Source of the DNA: Tenacibaculum sp. SZ-18
GTDB taxonomy: Bacteria > Bacteroidota > Bacteroidia > Flavobacteriales > Flavobacteriaceae
Assembly: GCF_002813915.1 (NCBI RefSeq)
Contig: NZ_CP019335.1
Location: 2,773,777-2,837,776, forward strand
Direction of reading: 5' to 3'
DNA length: 64,000 nt
The notes under the pieces are model-generated. The model was not told the DNA's origin, did no database searches, and worked only from the letters and a program-made list of their open reading frames with translations. Shown here piece by piece: positions 25,771 to 34,671 of this stretch; positions within the stretch are counted from its first letter, which is position 1, and every line of letters begins with the position of its first letter. Position numbers and translations under genes: made by a program.

Positions 25771-25908
25771 TAATCGATAAGGAAACTCAATTATTTCAAT
25801 AGTTCATAATTATTTAATTTTTTTTTTATGTGTGAAATTTCCGTGAAATTTTTTAGAATTGACTTACTAACTATTTGATAAATAATGTTTTAAAACAAAA
25901 ACACTCTT

Positions 25909-25952
25909 GCCTTCTAAGCAGACGGTCACAGGTTCGAATTCTGTCGCGATCA
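25909..25952 (+). tRNA. 3' fragment of tRNA-Arg(TCT), probable attachment-site remnant
   Basis: Seen: the anticodon loop CTTCTAA, the 3' anticodon stem GCAGA, a complete T-arm (ACAGG-TTCGAAT-TCTGT) and an acceptor strand CGCGATC plus A. No D-arm or 5' half lies upstream and the 5' side of the anticodon stem does not pair properly. This is the classic trace of integration into a tRNA gene with crossover at the anticodon. The native tRNA terminator follows directly. Confidence 0.8.
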
Positions 25953-25955
25953 CAA

Positions 25956-25987
25956 TAAGCCTTACTAGTTTTAGTAAGGCTTTTTTG
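25956..25987 (+). terminator. Rho-independent terminator of the tRNA remnant
   Basis: AAGCCTTACTA, short loop, TAGTAAGGCTT followed by a T-run. Confidence 0.85.
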
Positions 25988-26124
25988 TTGATAACACATT
26001 TATTTACATGGGTTTTACTTCTCCTTTGATTTTGTTTTTATGACTTTAAATGAGATGTTACAAGGAATTAACTTGCATATATTTAGGTGTGTTTCGCTGT
26101 GTTGTTCCAAAAAAAGCGGGCAAA

Positions 26125-26508
26125 ATATGGGAAAATTTTATGTGTAAAAAAAATTGATAAACGGAAGGAAGAATTTATGTAGTAGATACCCGAGAACACC
26201 AAAAAAAATAATGGTTATCCTGTTATTTGTCATTTGCAAAATAGAAAAAGACTTCGATTTTCTTTGAAGATGAATTTCATGAAGGAAGAATAGGATTTTG
26301 GAAAAGAGCTTCCTCAAAATTATAAGAGAAAACAGTTAATTAAAAAAAAATGTGTATTAGCTGATCTTATTACCAAATCTTTGGATGATAGAAATATTAC
26401 ATTAGCTTATGTAAAAGAAGTTTTAACTGGAAATAATAGTTCAAATGACAAAGGTTTATCCTTTTATGATTTTGTAGATCAGTTGATAACTAAAAAGGAA
26501 AAATTAGT
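26125..26508 (+). pseudogene. Tyrosine recombinase N-terminal remnant
   Basis: Conceptual translation with several stops gives a decayed phage/ICE-integrase start: a basic Arm-type region (RKRLRFSLKMNF), then KRKQLIKKKCVLADLITKSLDDRNITLAYVK in two pieces, then LSFYDFVDQLITKKEKL, the layout of the arm-binding and SAM-like core-binding domains of Bacteroidota integrases. No catalytic domain follows. Its position right after the tRNA remnant fits an integrase beside its attachment site. Confidence 0.5.
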
Positions 26509-26510
26509 TG

Positions 26511-26768
26511 ATGAAAATGGAGTACTTGAATAATTCGGACAGAGTAAATAATGAGGCTATGAGATTGGTTCACGTTCAGGGTTTTGAATCAGATAATCAG
26601 CACTCCTTGTCATTAAAGAGAGACGATTTTGAACGCAGTTTAGCAAAATTTGTAATGAAGTGGCTGTACGTTCATAATATACATGAAGGAACTATATTTC
26701 CTGATTTAAATGGTATCGCTTCAAATACAAAACAAATTGTAAGACGTTACAAATACTTTGATAAGTAA
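26511..26768 (+). CDS. Small ORF of unknown function
   Basis: About 85 residues from ATG 26511. Aromatic and charged (KFVMKWLYVHNIHEGTIFPDLNG, IVRRYKYFDK), no motif recognised. It overlaps the end of the integrase remnant and is followed by a relic attC-like sequence, so it may be an old cassette gene or part of the decayed recombinase. Confidence 0.35.
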   Translation: MKMEYLNNSDRVNNEAMRLVHVQGFESDNQHSLSLKRDDFERSLAKFVMKWLYVHNIHEGTIFPDLNGIASNTKQIVRRYKYFDK

Positions 26769-26782
26769 AAACTAATTATATC

Positions 26783-26850
26783 ACTGTATAACCGCAATTA
26801 CGGCAGATTCGTCTACAGCCGAATCCATTTCGTAATTATTATAACTTGTA
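26783..26850 (+). repeat. Relic attC-like sequence outside the array
   Basis: CACTGTATAACCGCAATTACGGC, GATTCG and CCGAATCC follow the body of the attC sites at 1807 and 13858. The outer AAC and GTT boxes are missing. It lies 2.1 kb beyond the array end. Confidence 0.6.
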
Positions 26851-26937
26851 TAATACAAAAACAATGTAACTTTGTTTCCGTAACATTAATTATACAAATA
26901 TGATGCGTTTTTTGCTCATTCAAAATTACCTTAAAAG

Positions 26938-27702
26938 ATGAAAAGGATTATTGTTTTATTTTTAGTATTGGCTTTAACTGCTTGTGACAAAGAAGATTTG
27001 TATTCTGATTTAGGAGAGCTTTCAGGGTCAGGAGTCATTGAAATTGGGACCCACAACGTTAGTGGCGTAATTGGAGAAGTGTTTACGAAATATATTTACA
27101 CCACAGCACCAAACGGTGGAAGAATAGAAATTTTTGGCACATCAGGAGTTACTGATGACCAAATGAATTATGCTCGTGAGATACTAGTTCAATATCTCAC
27201 TAAGGAAGGCGCAGTCTACAAAATTCAGCATAAAGAAATTATAGCCAATTCAATGACCAACAAACGCTCGGCATTGGTGTTTTTTGACACAGAAGAACAA
27301 TATAATGATAATATAGATAAAGTACAAAAAGCAGGGTATAATGTACAAGATTTGTATGCAACTGAAAGTTTAGGCTCTATTGAGGGAGATGGATCTTACG
27401 AAGAAATTTTACATTTGGTTCATAATTATGGTATAGCACCAACCTTATTTAATTATCAAAATAAATTACAAAAAGCAAATGATGATGCTATCAGTAAAGG
27501 TTTATACAACCCAAATGGAGATGACTTCCCAGAGGCCGATTTTGATGATGAATACTTTGCTGAAATCATGAATTGTTTTTTAGGACTTGGCTCCAACGAG
27601 GAGGAATATAAACCCTCAACCCGCGCCGAAATGCAAACTCAAGATCCAGCAGGTTACCAACTGATCTTGGATTTATTTGGAGATATTCAATTGGTAAGAT
27701 AA
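26938..27702 (+). CDS. Lipoprotein of unknown function
   Basis: 254 residues from ATG 26938. Lipoprotein signal MKRIIVLFLVLALTAC, then a 230-residue acidic mature protein with a Gly-rich start (LGELSGSGVIEIG), mixed alpha/beta middle and an Asp-rich C-terminal part (FPEADFDDEYFAE). No family recognised. Followed after 17 bases by an outer-membrane-type protein on the same strand; they probably form a two-gene unit. Confidence 0.75.
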   Translation: MKRIIVLFLVLALTACDKEDLYSDLGELSGSGVIEIGTHNVSGVIGEVFTKYIYTTAPNGGRIEIFGTSGVTDDQMNYAREILVQYLTKEGAVYKIQHKEIIANSMTNKRSALVFFDTEEQYNDNIDKVQKAGYNVQDLYATESLGSIEGDGSYEEILHLVHNYGIAPTLFNYQNKLQKANDDAISKGLYNPNGDDFPEADFDDEYFAEIMNCFLGLGSNEEEYKPSTRAEMQTQDPAGYQLILDLFGDIQLVR

Positions 27703-27719
27703 TTTTCAAAAGCAATAAA

Positions 27720-28421
27720 ATGAAATACAACATATTAATAATATTTGTTTTAAGTAATCTTTATATTTTTTCACAGGATAATAATGCAAATGATAAACGG
27801 CTCTCTCTAATTATAGGGACATCCCAAGGAATATCTTTTAATCACAAAGAAGCATTTTCCAATACCAATAATAAAACATTTGATAGTACCATGGGCTATG
27901 CCTACAGTTATGGTGGGGGGGTAAGTATTATATCAAAAAGTAAAAAGGCTTTTTCCGATATTATGTTAAACTATCGTTCATATAGTAATGGTATAAAAGG
28001 AATAGTAGATATAAATACTCCGTCTGGATATTCAACCAAAACTTCTTTTGACAGATTTAATTACTTGTCTTTGGAATATAGATATTCTAGATACGTGAAA
28101 ACCATAAAGGATCTTAATACTTTCTTTAGTGTTGGAATACAAGCATCCTATCTTCTAAATGTTAGAAAAAGATTGAATTATGAAAACAGTAGTGAGGTTA
28201 TTAAAATTGAGGGAAAGAATATTTCAGAAAATGATGTTCTTCAGACTTCTCCAACCTTCATATTTTCTTATGGTACTGAATTTAACAGTGGAATATTAAA
28301 GGCTGGAAAGAAATCACGATTAAGTATTGATTTCACTTTTGATACTTTTCGTTTAGGAATACAGAGTAGTCCTTCTAATCAGTATTATTCTATTATGATT
28401 AATTACAGAATATTATTTTAA
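27720..28421 (+). CDS. Predicted outer-membrane beta-barrel protein
   Basis: 233 residues from ATG 27720. Signal peptide MKYNILIIFVLSNLYIFSQ, then alternating amphipathic strands rich in Tyr, Ser and Phe (YRYSRYVKTI, FFSVGIQASYLL, YSIMINYRILF), ending in an aromatic-hydrophobic C-terminus as barrel proteins do. About eight to ten strands fit the length. Co-directional with the lipoprotein upstream. Substrate or role unknown. Confidence 0.75.
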   Translation: MKYNILIIFVLSNLYIFSQDNNANDKRLSLIIGTSQGISFNHKEAFSNTNNKTFDSTMGYAYSYGGGVSIISKSKKAFSDIMLNYRSYSNGIKGIVDINTPSGYSTKTSFDRFNYLSLEYRYSRYVKTIKDLNTFFSVGIQASYLLNVRKRLNYENSSEVIKIEGKNISENDVLQTSPTFIFSYGTEFNSGILKAGKKSRLSIDFTFDTFRLGIQSSPSNQYYSIMINYRILF

Positions 28422-28474
28422 GAAAGTTGATAAATAGTATGACAAAACACTACAACGATAACCGTTCTGCAAGC

Positions 28475-28723
28475 TTATAATTTTTTAGTAAGCCTTTCCA
28501 AGTTCTTTTCAGCTTTAGTAACGTGACCAAATAAAGAGTGCGACACTCCTATCTTCTTAGTAAAATTTATAAAATACTCTAATGCTATTATGTTCTGATA
28601 GCGAACAAATTGATCAGCATTTAAGTGCGGCACACCTTGACTTTTAACTACGTTGGAGAAATACTTTGAATACATATTGCAAAGTTCGTTATAATTTGTA
28701 GCAATGATAGCTCAAAATTGTAG
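28475..28723 (-). pseudogene. Truncated second copy of the 24.7 kb small gene
   Basis: Nearly identical to 24740-24990 over about 240 bases. The upstream part has an in-frame TGA where the intact copy has a sense codon, and the C-terminal 14 residues (SPEELLQEMIELSY) are missing. A remnant of a duplication flanking 24.7-28.7 kb. Confidence 0.75.
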
Positions 28724-28928
28724 CAAAAGTGAGTTTTATTGCTTTAAGTACAAAATCCCCTTCCCCCAGAGTATAAATTTATTGGATAAAAAACTACAGT
28801 ACTCAGGAAAAACACTCAATACTAAACACTGTAAATCAGGGTTTTAATATATTAAAACTATAAAAGAGTATAGAAAGTACAAATATTTTTATAAACTGGT
28901 TGATAATTGTATTTAAGAAAATCTATAT

Positions 28929-30100
28929 CTAAAAATTTAGATTTGCTAAAGTTATATTACTGTCAGCTTTTTTCATGTTTCTCGGTATATAGTCATTAGT
29001 TTGTGAAATAGAATGATGCCTAGCTTGATCTCTAACTGAATTTAAAGGAACTCCTGCTTTAATTAAGTCAACTATTCCAGTATCTTTAAGGTAGTACCAT
29101 TTTATTGATGAGTCGATATTGAGTTTTTTCCTCATTCTAGCCCAATTACTGCTTGCCTTTTTAGGTTTAAATCTTTCTCTACCTGGAGCGTAATTTGAAT
29201 TAGAAAATAAATAATAATCTTTGTTTGCATTTTTTATGTGATCTTCTAACAATACTCTTAGTTTTGGTGGTATGGTTACAAAATCGGATTTATTGTTTTT
29301 TGAGTATTCAGCAGATATCCATAATGTGTTAGTATTCAAATAAACATCTTTAACTTTGATCTTAGATAACTCTGTTCTTCTCACCAAACAATAGTAACAA
29401 CACTTACATTAAACAAAATAATTTGGATTTGTTTCTTGGTAATAAGTGAAAAATTCTTCCTTAATTTCTTTAGGAATAGTTTGTTTGTCATTTTTTTTAC
29501 GATGTATTTTTTTAATCCCTTCACACGGATTTTCTAACAAATATTTTTTATCAATCATCCATTTGGTAAGAGTAACTATAAAGGTATAATAATTGTCTCT
29601 TGTTCTGCTGCCTAACTTTTTTGTGTATCTCAAATAATCTAAAAATTTTATTACAAATTCATTAGTTATTTGAGAACAGGTAATATTTTTCATCTGTTTA
29701 TACTCTAAATATTCCTTTATTTTTTTGATTTTTGAATGATAGGTTTCTTTAGTAGCTTCACTTAAATTTTTATCATAAAATTCTATATCAATTTGATTTA
29801 AAAACAAGTTAGTGACATCATATAATGAAGTAAATTCTTTAACACCACTTCTCTAAAAAAAGGATAAGGAATTTGTTTCTAGCCTCTTATTAATTTCAGA
29901 AACCATTCTCTTACCTAGCTTTCTGCGTTGGATAATCGATTTTAAAGGTTTAACCCTATTTCTTTTACGGATAAATTTATTTGTTATGGGATTTTTAATG
30001 TAGTAAATGACTTCCCATGTTTTATTTTCCCTCAATTCTGCAGGAATATAATCTACAAATACTTGATTTTTTGTTTTTGACTTTTGTCCATTTTTTTTAC
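28929..30100 (-). pseudogene. Tyrosine recombinase (phage/ICE type) with two in-frame stops
   Basis: One frame holds three integrase segments. The arm-binding piece (30035-29853, RENKTWEVIYYIKNP) is followed by a TAG stop, the SAM-like core-binding domain (29807-29409), a TAA stop, and the catalytic domain (29387-28929). Catalytic motifs seen: Arg of VRRTEL, Lys of SKNNK, the LKDTG box in place of H-x-x-R, and ARHHSISQTNDYI with the final Tyr. No start codon is left at the N-terminus. It abuts the 3' end of ssrA, a common target of such integrases, so it was probably the integrase of an element inserted there. Confidence 0.8.
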
Positions 30101-30167
30101 ACCAGTTTTAAACTGTTGTAAAAACTTAAACAATTAGTTGACACGTATTTGACACACTTTTTTTAAA

Positions 30168-30204
30168 AAACCCTGTAAAAAATTGTTTTACAGGGTTTTA
30201 AATT
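30168..30204 (-). terminator. Terminator of ssrA
   Basis: Inverted repeat ACCCTGTAAAA with TTTTACAGGGT, flanked by A/T runs, just past the 3' end of the tmRNA on the minus strand. Confidence 0.8.
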
Positions 30205-30205
30205 G

Positions 30206-30600
30206 TGGAGACGCCGAGAATCGAACTCGGGTCCAAACAAGTAGCTCAAAAGCTTTCTACATACTTAGTTTTTATTTAATTTTCGACCAAAAGCTGACTA
30301 AAAACGATCCACTTTTAGCTTATCTTCTTTAGTTTCGAAAACCTATCGAAGTACTAGATTTTCTATGTTTACTTTTATGATGCCCAGAAATGAAACGCCG
30401 TAAACCAGGGCTTTCCTTGGACATTTAGCTTGCGCACCTCGTGCGCCTAGGCTTGAATCTTACTATAATTCAGATTATTAAGCAGCTAAAGCGTAATTAT
30501 TTTCGCCATTTAAATTGTTGAAATAAGTTTAACGAGCATCATTTCAGTCCTCGGTATGCTTACAATTTCACTAGCCTTGCTGTCAAAACCAGTCGTCCCC
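30206..30600 (-). ncRNA. ssrA: tmRNA (transfer-messenger RNA)
   Basis: Read on the minus strand the gene starts GGGGACGACTGG at 30600 and ends with a tRNA-like T-arm and CGTCTCCA at 30206, so the ends pair as in tmRNA. The tag reading frame at 30507-30478 encodes GENNYALAA and stops (TAA), with a GGC resume codon. It rescues stalled ribosomes and marks the incomplete protein for proteolysis. The 3' end faces a decayed integrase, a known hotspot for integration. Confidence 0.95.
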
Positions 30601-30807
30601 AATATGTCAAAGATATTTGTATGAATTTCAAAATGTATACCAAATAAAACTAAGCGTCAATTTGACTTTACTCATCTTAAAAGTCGGACCACAAATATAA
30701 AAACTAGTTTTAGATTTTATACTAAGATTTGATTGATTTTAATACTGATTTATTAAAACCGTTGGTTTTTTTATATATTTAAACCCATCGCTAACTATTT
30801 TTAATTT

Positions 30808-32523
30808 ATGCGCGCCTGCCGTTACTTCCTTACTTTAGCCACTCTTTTCGCAATTCAGTCTTTCGCTCAACGGAATCACTCAAAAGATATTAATAAACTC
30901 CAAGAGTTAAAATTAAAATTCTACCAAAACAAAAATATTGGAACGGATAGCACCTTATCCTTAATGAGGCAATTACAAAGTGTAGATAACCATTCATTTA
31001 AAACATTCGCTTACGCAGCTTCTTTGTATTTAAAAACACGCGATAAATACTCTTTTAATTTTGAAGCGAATAATGATAGTATTCATAAATATCTTCCTAA
31101 AATTCAAGAGAACAACAAGAATTACTCAATGTTATTTGATATTCATATTCTTTTAGGAAATACATACAAACGACGAGGACAAATGAAAGCTGCTTTAGAT
31201 AATTATTTGAAAGCAGAAAACTATGCTCTTATAATTAATGATGTCGAACGAATTGTAAAAATTAAAGGTAATGTTGCATTGGTTTATCAAGGCATAAGAC
31301 AACTAGATAACGCTTTAAACCAAATAATCACAACATACAAAATAGTAGAAAACAATAAAGTAAGACTAGGAAAAAAATACAATTCCCGAAAGTTTCAGAC
31401 ACTTCTTAACACAAGCGCTATTTACAACTCTTTATTACAAGATAATAACAAGAATTTGCAATATGGAGACTCTTCCATTCATTGTCTGAATAAAATTCTC
31501 TCAGATAAAGATCTTAAACTCTCAAAATTTAAATATGGTCAAGTTTATCGAAATCTCGCAACTGCATATTCCTTAAAAAAAGAATATGCTCAAGCAGAAC
31601 CTTTCTTTCAAAAGAGTATTGAATATTTTTCGGAAATCAATGCGCAAGCAGATTTATATAATGCTTTCTACAACACAGGAGTAAATTATTTAGAAATGAA
31701 TAATTTACATAAATCTAAAGATGCCTTCCAAGAAGTTTTACGAATTAAACAAGATACTTTACTCGACCCGAATTATGTAAATGCACACAAGTATTTAAGT
31801 GAAATTTATGTTCAACAAAACAATAAAGATTCTGCTTCGTATTACTTCACTAAACATCAAAAAATTTTGGAGCAAGCAACAAAAGAACAGCAATTAGAGT
31901 ATGAAAAAATCTTTAGTGCAGATGAAACCTACCAATTGAAAAAGAAAATTGATAGTCTTGAAAAAGTAAATTCGGAAAATAAAAATATGATTATTGTATC
32001 ATTGATTCTTTTAATCGCAATAATTGTAACAAGTACAATTATTATTTACAAAAATGTTAAAGAAAAAAGAAATGCAAAAAGTAGATTAAGACAATTATTA
32101 GATATTCCGAAAGAAATTGAAAAAGAAACCAATAACCAAAAATTAGTGATTAAAGATGAGCATCATGCTGAGGTTATTGAAGGATTAATAAAAATTGAAA
32201 AAAAATTATTCTTTTTGAAAGAAGAATTCAACTTGTATACAACTGCCAAGAAAATCGGAACAAACACCACCTACCTCTCAAAAATTATACGGGAACATAA
32301 AAAAATGACCTTCAGTGAATATTCTAACGATTTAAAAATAAAATACATAGTTGAGAAACTAAAAACCGATAAAACGGTTAGAGCTTATACAACACAAGCG
32401 ATTGGTGAAATTGGCGGATATAAAAATGCCAAATCCTTCACCAGAATTTTTAAAAAGTACACAGGGATAACTCCGTTTCAATTTATCGATAAAATAGAAA
32501 CGGAGTTGGAAAAACTTAATTAA
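30808..32523 (+). CDS. TPR / transmembrane / AraC-type DNA-binding regulator
   Basis: 571 residues from ATG 30808. Signal-like start (MRACRYFLTLATLFAIQSFAQ), then tetratricopeptide-type helical repeats across about residues 90-370 (YKRRGQMKAALDNYLKAENYA; LATAYSLKKEYAQAEPFFQKSIEYF), one transmembrane segment near 395-415 (IIVSLILLIAIIVTSTIII), a linker, and a C-terminal AraC-type helix-turn-helix (TTYLSKIIREHKKMTFSEYSN; IGEIGGYKNAKSFTRIFKKYTG). This membrane-spanning design, sensing outside and binding DNA inside, is common in Flavobacteriia. Its nearest possible target is the small-peptide pair downstream. Confidence 0.88.
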   Translation: MRACRYFLTLATLFAIQSFAQRNHSKDINKLQELKLKFYQNKNIGTDSTLSLMRQLQSVDNHSFKTFAYAASLYLKTRDKYSFNFEANNDSIHKYLPKIQENNKNYSMLFDIHILLGNTYKRRGQMKAALDNYLKAENYALIINDVERIVKIKGNVALVYQGIRQLDNALNQIITTYKIVENNKVRLGKKYNSRKFQTLLNTSAIYNSLLQDNNKNLQYGDSSIHCLNKILSDKDLKLSKFKYGQVYRNLATAYSLKKEYAQAEPFFQKSIEYFSEINAQADLYNAFYNTGVNYLEMNNLHKSKDAFQEVLRIKQDTLLDPNYVNAHKYLSEIYVQQNNKDSASYYFTKHQKILEQATKEQQLEYEKIFSADETYQLKKKIDSLEKVNSENKNMIIVSLILLIAIIVTSTIIIYKNVKEKRNAKSRLRQLLDIPKEIEKETNNQKLVIKDEHHAEVIEGLIKIEKKLFFLKEEFNLYTTAKKIGTNTTYLSKIIREHKKMTFSEYSNDLKIKYIVEKLKTDKTVRAYTTQAIGEIGGYKNAKSFTRIFKKYTGITPFQFIDKIETELEKLN

Positions 32524-32533
32524 TTAGCGATGC

Positions 32534-32710
32534 TTATAGGCATGCTGCCGTATTTCTTTTCTTAGGCGGTTTATTTTGTGTCGGGAAACAATCTTCGTCT
32601 CCATCAGTGTTTACTCCACCGTCAAGTTTACCTCCCATTGCATAAATTTTATGCTGTGATTTTTTTGATAATTCAAACCTTTTTAAATCCTCCATAATTG
32701 ATCTTCGCAT
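32534..32710 (-). CDS. Small double-glycine-leader peptide (RiPP/bacteriocin-like)
   Basis: 58 residues from ATG 32710 (an inner ATG at 32695 gives 53). Leader-like start MEDLKRFELSKKSQHKIYAMGG with a double Gly at 26-27, then a short polar core with Asp, Lys and Pro-rich parts and two Cys (41 and 57). The LKRFELSKKSQHKI..GG pattern resembles GG-type natural-product precursors of Bacteroidota. It converges on the regulator ending at 32523. No exporter or modification gene is in the window. Confidence 0.6.
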   Translation of the reverse strand: MRRSIMEDLKRFELSKKSQHKIYAMGGKLDGGVNTDGDEDCFPTQNKPPKKRNTAACL

Positions 32711-33009
32711 GATTATTTGTTTTTGATTAACTAAAATTAGATTTTTTTTAGTGAGATTTTACAAAGTAATACAAACACACAAAAAAAACAATAAAACAAA
32801 CTGTAAAACAACGATTTACAACCTAAAAACATAGTCATTTTTTTGAAAAAATACCTCCATATTTTACAAATGAAAACCCTATTTACTTCGATTTCTCAAG
32901 GATTCATTAAATATTTGGTGAAAAGTTCAGAGAAGAATTTCATTAATAATTCATCGATTCACTCTTGCTCAAGCCTATAAAAAATCAATTTATATAAATA
33001 TTAAATATC
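32711..33009 (+). other. Intergenic region between two small peptide genes
   Basis: 299 AT-rich bases holding the divergent upstream regions of the two GG-leader genes. No hairpin or clear TAnnTTTG promoter stands out. Confidence 0.5.
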
Positions 33010-33216
33010 ATGATGAAGCCAATTTCAAAAATCGGGACAATTTTAGAAAAACAAACTTTGAAACAAATAAATGGTGGCGGACCTGGCTCTCCTTACTGGT
33101 GCAAAAATAGCGCTAACTGGGGACCATACCCAACTGCTTGTAGAAGAGGGCAAGAAAGAGTTTATGACTACTCACTTGGTTATTGCGTATGTAAAGGAAA
33201 AGTTGCTGTTATGTAA
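33010..33216 (+). CDS. Small Cys-rich double-glycine-leader peptide (bacteriocin-like)
   Basis: 68 residues from ATG 33010 (ATG 33013 also possible). Leader MKPISKIGTILEKQTLKQINGG ends in Gly22-Gly23, the cut site of PCAT-type ABC exporters; LKQINGG is the ComC/bacteriocin leader consensus. The core of about 45 residues has four Cys (31, 44, 59, 61) and several Tyr, Trp and Gly, as in disulfide-stabilised class II bacteriocins. Divergent from the other GG-leader gene, and a terminator hairpin follows. Toxin, signal or other exported peptide cannot be told apart here. Confidence 0.65.
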   Translation: MMKPISKIGTILEKQTLKQINGGGPGSPYWCKNSANWGPYPTACRRGQERVYDYSLGYCVCKGKVAVM

Positions 33217-33250
33217 CAGTTATAAATTTTTCAATAAAGGATGATGAAAC

Positions 33251-33277
33251 AACTCTAAATTAATTTAGAGTTGTTTT
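33251..33277 (+). terminator. Terminator after the GG-leader peptide gene
   Basis: AACTCTAAATTAATTTAGAGTT hairpin (AACTCTAAAT/ATTTAGAGTT) followed by TTTTATTTT. Confidence 0.8.
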
Positions 33278-33447
33278 TATTTTACTTTAAAACTTGATTC
33301 TTCAAACACTATTCTTTATAATTTTCTTGGTTTGTTAAACACCAAAATACTACTTGTAAAGTAGGTTAAAATCGTGTACTTTTGTAAATAAAAAGTTGTA
33401 ATTTACAACAAATAACACCTTTTTTGTTAAATTTTATACAATCAACC

Positions 33448-34671
33448 ATGAAGTTTGGAATTATAAAGGAACGTAAAAATCCACCAGATAAAAGAGTCGT
33501 ATTTTCTCCTGAAAAATTAAAAGAATTCAAAGCTAAATTTCCTAATGCAGAAATTGTAGTAGAAAGTTCAAACATACGAGTATTTAAAGATGAAGAGTAT
33601 ACATCTGCTGGTTTCGAAATAACAAATGATGTTTCTGATTGTGATGTTTTGATAGGTGTAAAAGAAGTTCCTGTTGATAAATTAATTCCAAATAAAAAAT
33701 ATTTCTTTTTTAGCCACACTATTAAAAAGCAACCTTATAATCGAAAGTTACTACAAGAAATGTTAGCTCATAACATTGAAATGTATGATCATGAAACAAT
33801 CATAAAAACGAATGGTGCTCGTTTAATTGGCTTTGGTCGATATGCTGGATTAGTCGGTGCATATAATGGAATTAGAGCTATCGGTTTAAAAGAAGGAACT
33901 TTTTCTTTACCTAAAGTGGAGACTTTAGCAGACTTAGATGCTGTAAAAATAGAGCTTGATAAAATTAAACTTCCAAACATAAAGATATTACTTTCTGGAA
34001 CTGGAAAAGTAGCTAAAGGAGCTCAAGAAATACTTGATCACTTAAAAATAAAACAAGTAAGTGATGCTTTATATCTTACTTCGAAATTTACTGAACCTGT
34101 TTATTGTTTAGTTGATGTAATGGAATATGCAAAGCGGAAAGATGGTAAAGTTGGAGACAAGCATGAATTCTACAAAGATCCTACAGGATATGAAAGTAAC
34201 TTTATGCCCTATGCTAAAGAAACTGATTTCTTTATTGCAGGCCATTTTTACGGTGATGGTGCTCCGTATTTATATACTAGAGAAGATGTAAAGTCAAAAG
34301 ATTTCAATATTAAATATGTTGCCGATATTTCTTGTGATGTTGATGGACCGGTTGCCACTACCTTAAGAGCTTCAACTATTGCTGATCCTATTTATGGTTA
34401 CGATGCACAATCTGAATCTGAAGTTGATTATAAAGATGACAACGCAATTGTAGTAATGGCTGTTGATAATTTACCTTGTGAGTTACCTAAAGATGCTAGT
34501 GAAGGGTTTGGCGACATGTTCCTTGAGCATGTAATTCCTGCTTTTTACAACAATGACAAGGACGGGATTTTAGCACGCGCCAAGATGACTACTAATAACG
34601 GAGAGTTAACAGAAAGATATCAATATTTACAAGATTATATAGAAGGCAACGATTCGTATGCGCTTCATTAA
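33448..34671 (+). CDS. Saccharopine/alanine dehydrogenase-family oxidoreductase
   Basis: 407 residues from ATG 33448. Belongs to the alanine dehydrogenase/PNT superfamily, matching Bacteroidota proteins named NAD(P)-dependent saccharopine dehydrogenase-like: N-terminal KFGIIKERKNPPDKRVVFSP (substrate half), KEVPVDKLIPNKKYFFFSHTIKKQ, then the nucleotide-binding Gly motif LSGTGKVAKGAQE near residues 185-198. It would interconvert an amino acid and its keto acid using NAD(P); the exact substrate is uncertain. Overlaps the next gene by 14 bases. Confidence 0.8.
   Translation: MKFGIIKERKNPPDKRVVFSPEKLKEFKAKFPNAEIVVESSNIRVFKDEEYTSAGFEITNDVSDCDVLIGVKEVPVDKLIPNKKYFFFSHTIKKQPYNRKLLQEMLAHNIEMYDHETIIKTNGARLIGFGRYAGLVGAYNGIRAIGLKEGTFSLPKVETLADLDAVKIELDKIKLPNIKILLSGTGKVAKGAQEILDHLKIKQVSDALYLTSKFTEPVYCLVDVMEYAKRKDGKVGDKHEFYKDPTGYESNFMPYAKETDFFIAGHFYGDGAPYLYTREDVKSKDFNIKYVADISCDVDGPVATTLRASTIADPIYGYDAQSESEVDYKDDNAIVVMAVDNLPCELPKDASEGFGDMFLEHVIPAFYNNDKDGILARAKMTTNNGELTERYQYLQDYIEGNDSYALH

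Larger units (their letters stand above)
25771..26124 (+). other. Non-coding stretch carrying a tRNA remnant
   Basis: No gene on either strand. Holds the tRNA-Arg fragment at 25909 and its terminator; the remainder is AT-rich with no feature I can name. Confidence 0.6.

Noticed and set aside
28929..30100. The integrase of the cassette array
   Set aside because: It has an arm-binding domain and no sign of the extra region of integron integrases, it is broken, and it adjoins ssrA rather than the array start.
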